Made by a program: the position numbers and the translations under genes. This document shows, piece after piece, positions 5,717 through 8,229 of a stretch of DNA of 8,229 nt. Position 1 is the stretch's first letter; the number at the start of each line of letters is the position of its first letter. The stretch is from the NCBI GenBank assembly GCA_008501785.1, contig QQUD01000927.1:1-8229 (forward strand). Direction: 5' to 3'. Under the pieces are notes generated by a model that was not told the origin of the DNA, ran no database searches, and worked only from the letters and a program-made list of their open reading frames with translations. This DNA is from Chloroflexota bacterium. Its GTDB lineage: Bacteria > Chloroflexota > Anaerolineae > Promineifilales > Promineifilaceae.

Positions 5717-6658
5717 ATGATAAGGGTTAGAAAATTATTACCTGGAATAGCACTAATTTGTATGTTGTTGGGCGTGTTTCTTTTTGTGGTCGGGTATCCA
5801 TCAGTAATCGCAAGACGGCCGTTTACCACACCAGAAGCCACATACCAACATTTAGATGAAATTCTGGCACATCCACAACCGATTACAATCCGCACCTATT
5901 CAACCGGCATCAATCAAACCACCTTGGGGGGTATCATGAATTTAGAACATGAAAAAGCCCAAAATATCGCTGATAAAGTGATTGATATCCCTGTCAATGT
6001 GGGGGTCGTTGCACATCAGCAGATGGGCACATACTTGATCGATGCCGGACTGGATTCGTCTTATGTTGACAATCCCTACGGTACGAACAAAGGCATTATG
6101 GTAGCGCCTTATTTGGCAAAAGGGTCCCAGGAACCCAACACCCACATTGCCGCGATAGTCGAACAGGAAAAAATTCAACTACAAGGTGTTTTTCTCACCC
6201 ATTTGCATATGGACCATACGGCGGGCATCGTCGATTTGCCCAAGGACATTCCTTATGTCGCCGGGAAGAATGAACGGTATGCCAACTTCAGATTTTTCAT
6301 GCATGGCGATCATTTAGCGGGTATCGATGAACTGCAAGAATTTAATTTTGCCGAAGGCATTGATTTACTGCCACTGGGGAAGGCCATTGATGTTTTTGGG
6401 GATGGTTCGTTCTGGGCGATCTCGTCCAGTGGGCACAGCGCCGGACATGTGATCTTTCTAATAAACGGCATTGATGAACAGGTTCTTTTCACTGGCGATG
6501 CCTGCAACGATCATTACCAATTTGAGACCGGGATCGGGCCGGGAACCTATTCCAGCGATCTTGAAGGCGGCCAGGAAGTATTGGAACGCATCATTCTTTT
6601 CAAAGAACGCTATCCAGAAGTCAAACTGGTCTATGGGCATGATCTAAGAACCCACTAA
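5717..6658 (+). CDS. Membrane-anchored metallo-beta-lactamase-fold hydrolase (lactonase-like)
   Basis: The 313-residue product starts with a basic tail and one hydrophobic helix (about 8-28), a signal anchor with no lipobox cysteine at a likely cleavage site, so the rest is probably outside the membrane. The metal site is complete: H162, H164, D166 and H167 (HLHMDH), H240 in GHSAGH, D261 in FTGDACND and H308 in YGHD. Spacing and motif wording resemble the AHL-lactonase/glyoxalase-II-type branch of the superfamily, which hydrolyses lactone or thioester bonds with two zinc ions. An export anchor is unusual for cytoplasmic AHL lactonases, so the true substrate is open. The start at 5717 has only a weak AGCGAGA (5704-5710) but gives the whole signal anchor. 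The gene has its own intergenic region and the palindrome at 5673-5702, so it is likely separately controlled. Confidence 0.87.
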   Translation: MIRVRKLLPGIALICMLLGVFLFVVGYPSVIARRPFTTPEATYQHLDEILAHPQPITIRTYSTGINQTTLGGIMNLEHEKAQNIADKVIDIPVNVGVVAHQQMGTYLIDAGLDSSYVDNPYGTNKGIMVAPYLAKGSQEPNTHIAAIVEQEKIQLQGVFLTHLHMDHTAGIVDLPKDIPYVAGKNERYANFRFFMHGDHLAGIDELQEFNFAEGIDLLPLGKAIDVFGDGSFWAISSSGHSAGHVIFLINGIDEQVLFTGDACNDHYQFETGIGPGTYSSDLEGGQEVLERIILFKERYPEVKLVYGHDLRTH

Positions 6659-6807
6659 TTGTCTGACACAAGCAAAAGTGCAATCCAAATATATGGTCAA
6701 GGATAAACAATGTAGCCGATCACCATAGACTGCAACCGATGCCAAATAGATAGAACAAAAAACCGGGTTTGTACAAAGAGAATACTTAGTAACCGTTTGT
6801 TTTTAAC

Positions 6808-6858
6808 TTAGCGAGATTGGTCCAATCTCAGAGATTGGACCAATCTGGAAAGCGCTAA
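6808..6858. repeat. Perfect 15-bp hairpin made of two mini-palindromes
   Basis: AGATTGGTCCAATCT (6814-6828) and AGATTGGACCAATCT (6832-6846) are perfect inverted copies with a three-base loop CAG. Each arm is also a palindrome (AGATTGG-W-CCAATCT). Outer bases TTAGCG (6808-6813) and CGCTAA (6853-6858) pair again, with a six-base one-sided bulge. There is no T-run, so it is not an ordinary terminator. It lies 36 bases before the nitroreductase start and could be a paired operator, an mRNA leader hairpin, or a dispersed palindromic repeat. I recall similar GATTGGACCAATC repeats in Anaerolineae genomes, but that is memory, not a search. Confidence 0.6.
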
Positions 6859-6876
6859 CTTATTCATGAACAGTTA
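6856..6876. promoter_or_regulatory. Near-palindrome around TTCATGAA, weak operator candidate
   Basis: TAACT (6856-6860) and AGTTA (6872-6876) flank the perfect palindrome TTCATGAA (6863-6870), off centre by one base. It ends eight bases before the ribosome site of the nitroreductase. It is AT-rich and could arise by chance. Confidence 0.25.
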
Positions 6877-6894
6877 CTTAATCAAGGAGGAACA

Positions 6895-7785
6895 ATGTAT
6901 ACAATCACTATGGACCGTAGCAGATGTAAGAAGGATGGGCTGTGCGCCCGCGTGTGCCCTGCGGACGTATTTGTCCAACGGGAAAAACTGGCAATACCCG
7001 AGCTGACGAATGAACAAGACTGCATTGCTTGTGGTCATTGTGTGGCCGTCTGCCCACAAAATGTGATCGAGCATTCTGAATTCCCATCAACCACGACACG
7101 GGCGATCCAGTTTGAGCAGATGCCCACAACAGACCAGGTACTGGAACTGATCAAGAGCAGGCGCTCCATCCGGGCATTTCGAAATAAGCCGGTGGCGAAG
7201 GACACTATCGAGACAATCATCGACGGAGCACGCTTTGCGCCTAGCGGTCACAACTCGCAGAGCACAGAGTTTCTCGTTGTTCAGGATAAAGCTGTGCTGA
7301 ATAAGGTTTCTGCGCTGGTCATCGAGTATCTAAAGTTTGAAATCAAACGCTTTGCTAACCCATTATTCAGAACAATGGCGCTGCTGGCTGACCGGAATTC
7401 GGCCGAGAGTGGCCTGCACGAAATACCGGGATTCAAACAGATGATACAGATGTTTGAATCTGGCGCGGATCTCATACTCAAAGGGGCACCGGTGTTACTG
7501 GCTTTTCATGCTCGCCAAACGGATGGGTACGGGGACGTCAATGCACAATTGGCGTTGCAGAATGCATCCTTAGTTGCCCACGCATTGGGGATTGGGCACT
7601 TTTACACCGGATGGGTACTCGCTCCGTGTCGTGCTCCGATGGCGCGGGCATGGAACCGGCGTATGCCAAGCCTGCTGGGCATTCCATCTGAAAACAATCT
7701 GTATGGCGCTTTGGCGCTTGGACATCCAATCCCCAGGTTCAAAAACATAATCGAGAGAAAACCGCCACGAATCGATTGGGTATAA
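6895..7785 (+). CDS. Ferredoxin-fused nitroreductase (NAD(P)H or ferredoxin-dependent FMN oxidoreductase)
   Basis: ATG 6895 has a strong AAGGAGG (6884-6890) four bases upstream. The 296-residue product starts with a two-cluster ferredoxin domain (residues 1-60). The second motif is complete (C43, C46, C49, C53-P). The first reads C11-x2-D14-x2-C17-x3-C21-P, with aspartate where the second cysteine would be. The flavin domain begins near residue 82 with IKSRRSIRAFRNKPV and includes ARFAPSGHNSQSTEF at 112-126, the FMN-binding signature, and ends with YGALALGHP and a closing W near the C-terminus. The family reduces nitro groups, quinones or other electron-poor substrates; the physiological substrate is not evident. 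The fused ferredoxin would feed electrons internally. It is probably in an operon with the gene at 7817 (31 bases between) and has a paralogue at the window start. Confidence 0.92.
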   Translation: MYTITMDRSRCKKDGLCARVCPADVFVQREKLAIPELTNEQDCIACGHCVAVCPQNVIEHSEFPSTTTRAIQFEQMPTTDQVLELIKSRRSIRAFRNKPVAKDTIETIIDGARFAPSGHNSQSTEFLVVQDKAVLNKVSALVIEYLKFEIKRFANPLFRTMALLADRNSAESGLHEIPGFKQMIQMFESGADLILKGAPVLLAFHARQTDGYGDVNAQLALQNASLVAHALGIGHFYTGWVLAPCRAPMARAWNRRMPSLLGIPSENNLYGALALGHPIPRFKNIIERKPPRIDWV

Positions 7786-7816
7786 CACCTCAACCTTCAA
7801 TAAAATGGAGAATAAA

Positions 7817-8229
7817 ATGAGTATCCCATGGACGGGTAGGATTGGTAGGTTTGCGAAAATTTTAGAAAAAGAAGTGGATGAGGAAACGCTGCAAAGCGTC
7901 ATGAAAGATTCTGATGTTTATGCATCGTTTAAGCCGGAACAAAGAGCTGATTGGTGGAAAACGGCCGTTTCCAGACTACAAACTTCAATGGGCACACAAT
8001 CCGCCATCGAAGTCATGCAAGCTTGTGGCCGAAAATGCTGTAATCAAGGCACCAGAAAAACCGCAAAACGCCTAATGAGCGAATCGAAATCCCTGGAAGA
8101 TTTCCTGGAAAAATCAAGTTCTTACGGCGTCAAAGAAGGCGAAATTGAGTATAGAGCCGTAGATGAAAAAACAATTGTTGGGCACTTTTATCGCTGTTTT
8201 TGTGGACAGGTAAAACAGTTCAAATCGCC
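7817..8229 (+). CDS. Cysteine-rich conserved protein of unknown function, N-terminal part (cut by window end)
   Basis: ATG 7817 has GGAG at 7807-7810 six bases upstream and the frame is open to the last base, giving at least 137 residues without a stop. The N-terminal half is helical and charged (DEETLQSVMKDSD, RADWWKTAV). The conserved-looking part carries C70, C74 and C75 in ACGRKCCNQGTRKTA, then a stretch with SLEDFLE, and C127 and C129 in YRCFCGQVKQ. CGR-CC plus a later CxCG suggests a metal or iron-sulfur site. It resembles a DUF6144-like group I recall from anaerobes, but I am not sure of the name. No membrane helix or signal is visible in the part present. It follows the nitroreductase by 31 bases, so it is probably in the same transcript and may be redox-linked. 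The product end is outside the window. Confidence 0.75.
   Translation, partial: MSIPWTGRIGRFAKILEKEVDEETLQSVMKDSDVYASFKPEQRADWWKTAVSRLQTSMGTQSAIEVMQACGRKCCNQGTRKTAKRLMSESKSLEDFLEKSSSYGVKEGEIEYRAVDEKTIVGHFYRCFCGQVKQFKS

Noticed and set aside
7570..7902. Minus-strand open frame of 110 codons
   Set aside because: It overlaps the end of the nitroreductase and the start of the next gene, both well supported on the + strand.
1..8229. Mobile element, CRISPR array, tRNA or rRNA
   Set aside because: No transposase or integrase frame, no regularly spaced long repeats, and no cloverleaf or rRNA-like sequence was seen on either strand.

Overview
The window looks like chromosomal DNA from a Chloroflexota bacterium, probably of the Anaerolineae type. 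This rests on recalled family resemblance, not on a search. The supporting points are a very large MalT-like LuxR regulator, an 81-residue protein with a DQAALHG motif, ferredoxin-fused nitroreductases, palindromic intergenic repeats and a moderate GC content. Every gene I can support lies on the + strand. There are no rRNA, tRNA or CRISPR features and no transposase.

Layout. Positions 1-828 hold the end of a nitroreductase, a small conserved protein that overlaps it by 26 bases, and a 90-residue two-helix membrane protein (2TM domain). Positions 829-1297 are a long intergenic stretch with a repeat-like inverted element and a possible promoter/operator. Positions 1298-4039 encode a complete 913-residue ATP-binding LuxR-family regulator (LAL/MalT type). 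Positions 4040-4207 carry a phased array of TCACAT boxes, followed by a second 2TM gene (4208-4480) that duplicates the first. After a hairpin come a polytopic membrane 4Fe-4S protein (4590-5522), a clean 11-8-11 palindrome, a membrane-anchored metallo-beta-lactamase-fold hydrolase (5717-6658), a 15-bp perfect hairpin, a complete ferredoxin-nitroreductase (6895-7785) and the start of a cysteine-rich protein that runs off the end (7817-8229).

How it may work together. The regulator sits between two copies of the same small membrane protein gene. The boxes upstream of the second copy could be its targets or those of another regulator. The Fe-S genes suggest a redox function: a membrane iron-sulfur protein could exchange electrons with a soluble ferredoxin-flavin oxidoreductase. 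The hydrolase has an AHL-lactonase-like metal site and probably works outside the membrane. This joint role is inference from neighbourhood. Directly visible are the domain motifs, the 2TM duplication (about 86% nucleotide and 79% protein identity by hand count) and a shared 22-base block suggesting that an 81-residue-type gene was lost beside the second copy.
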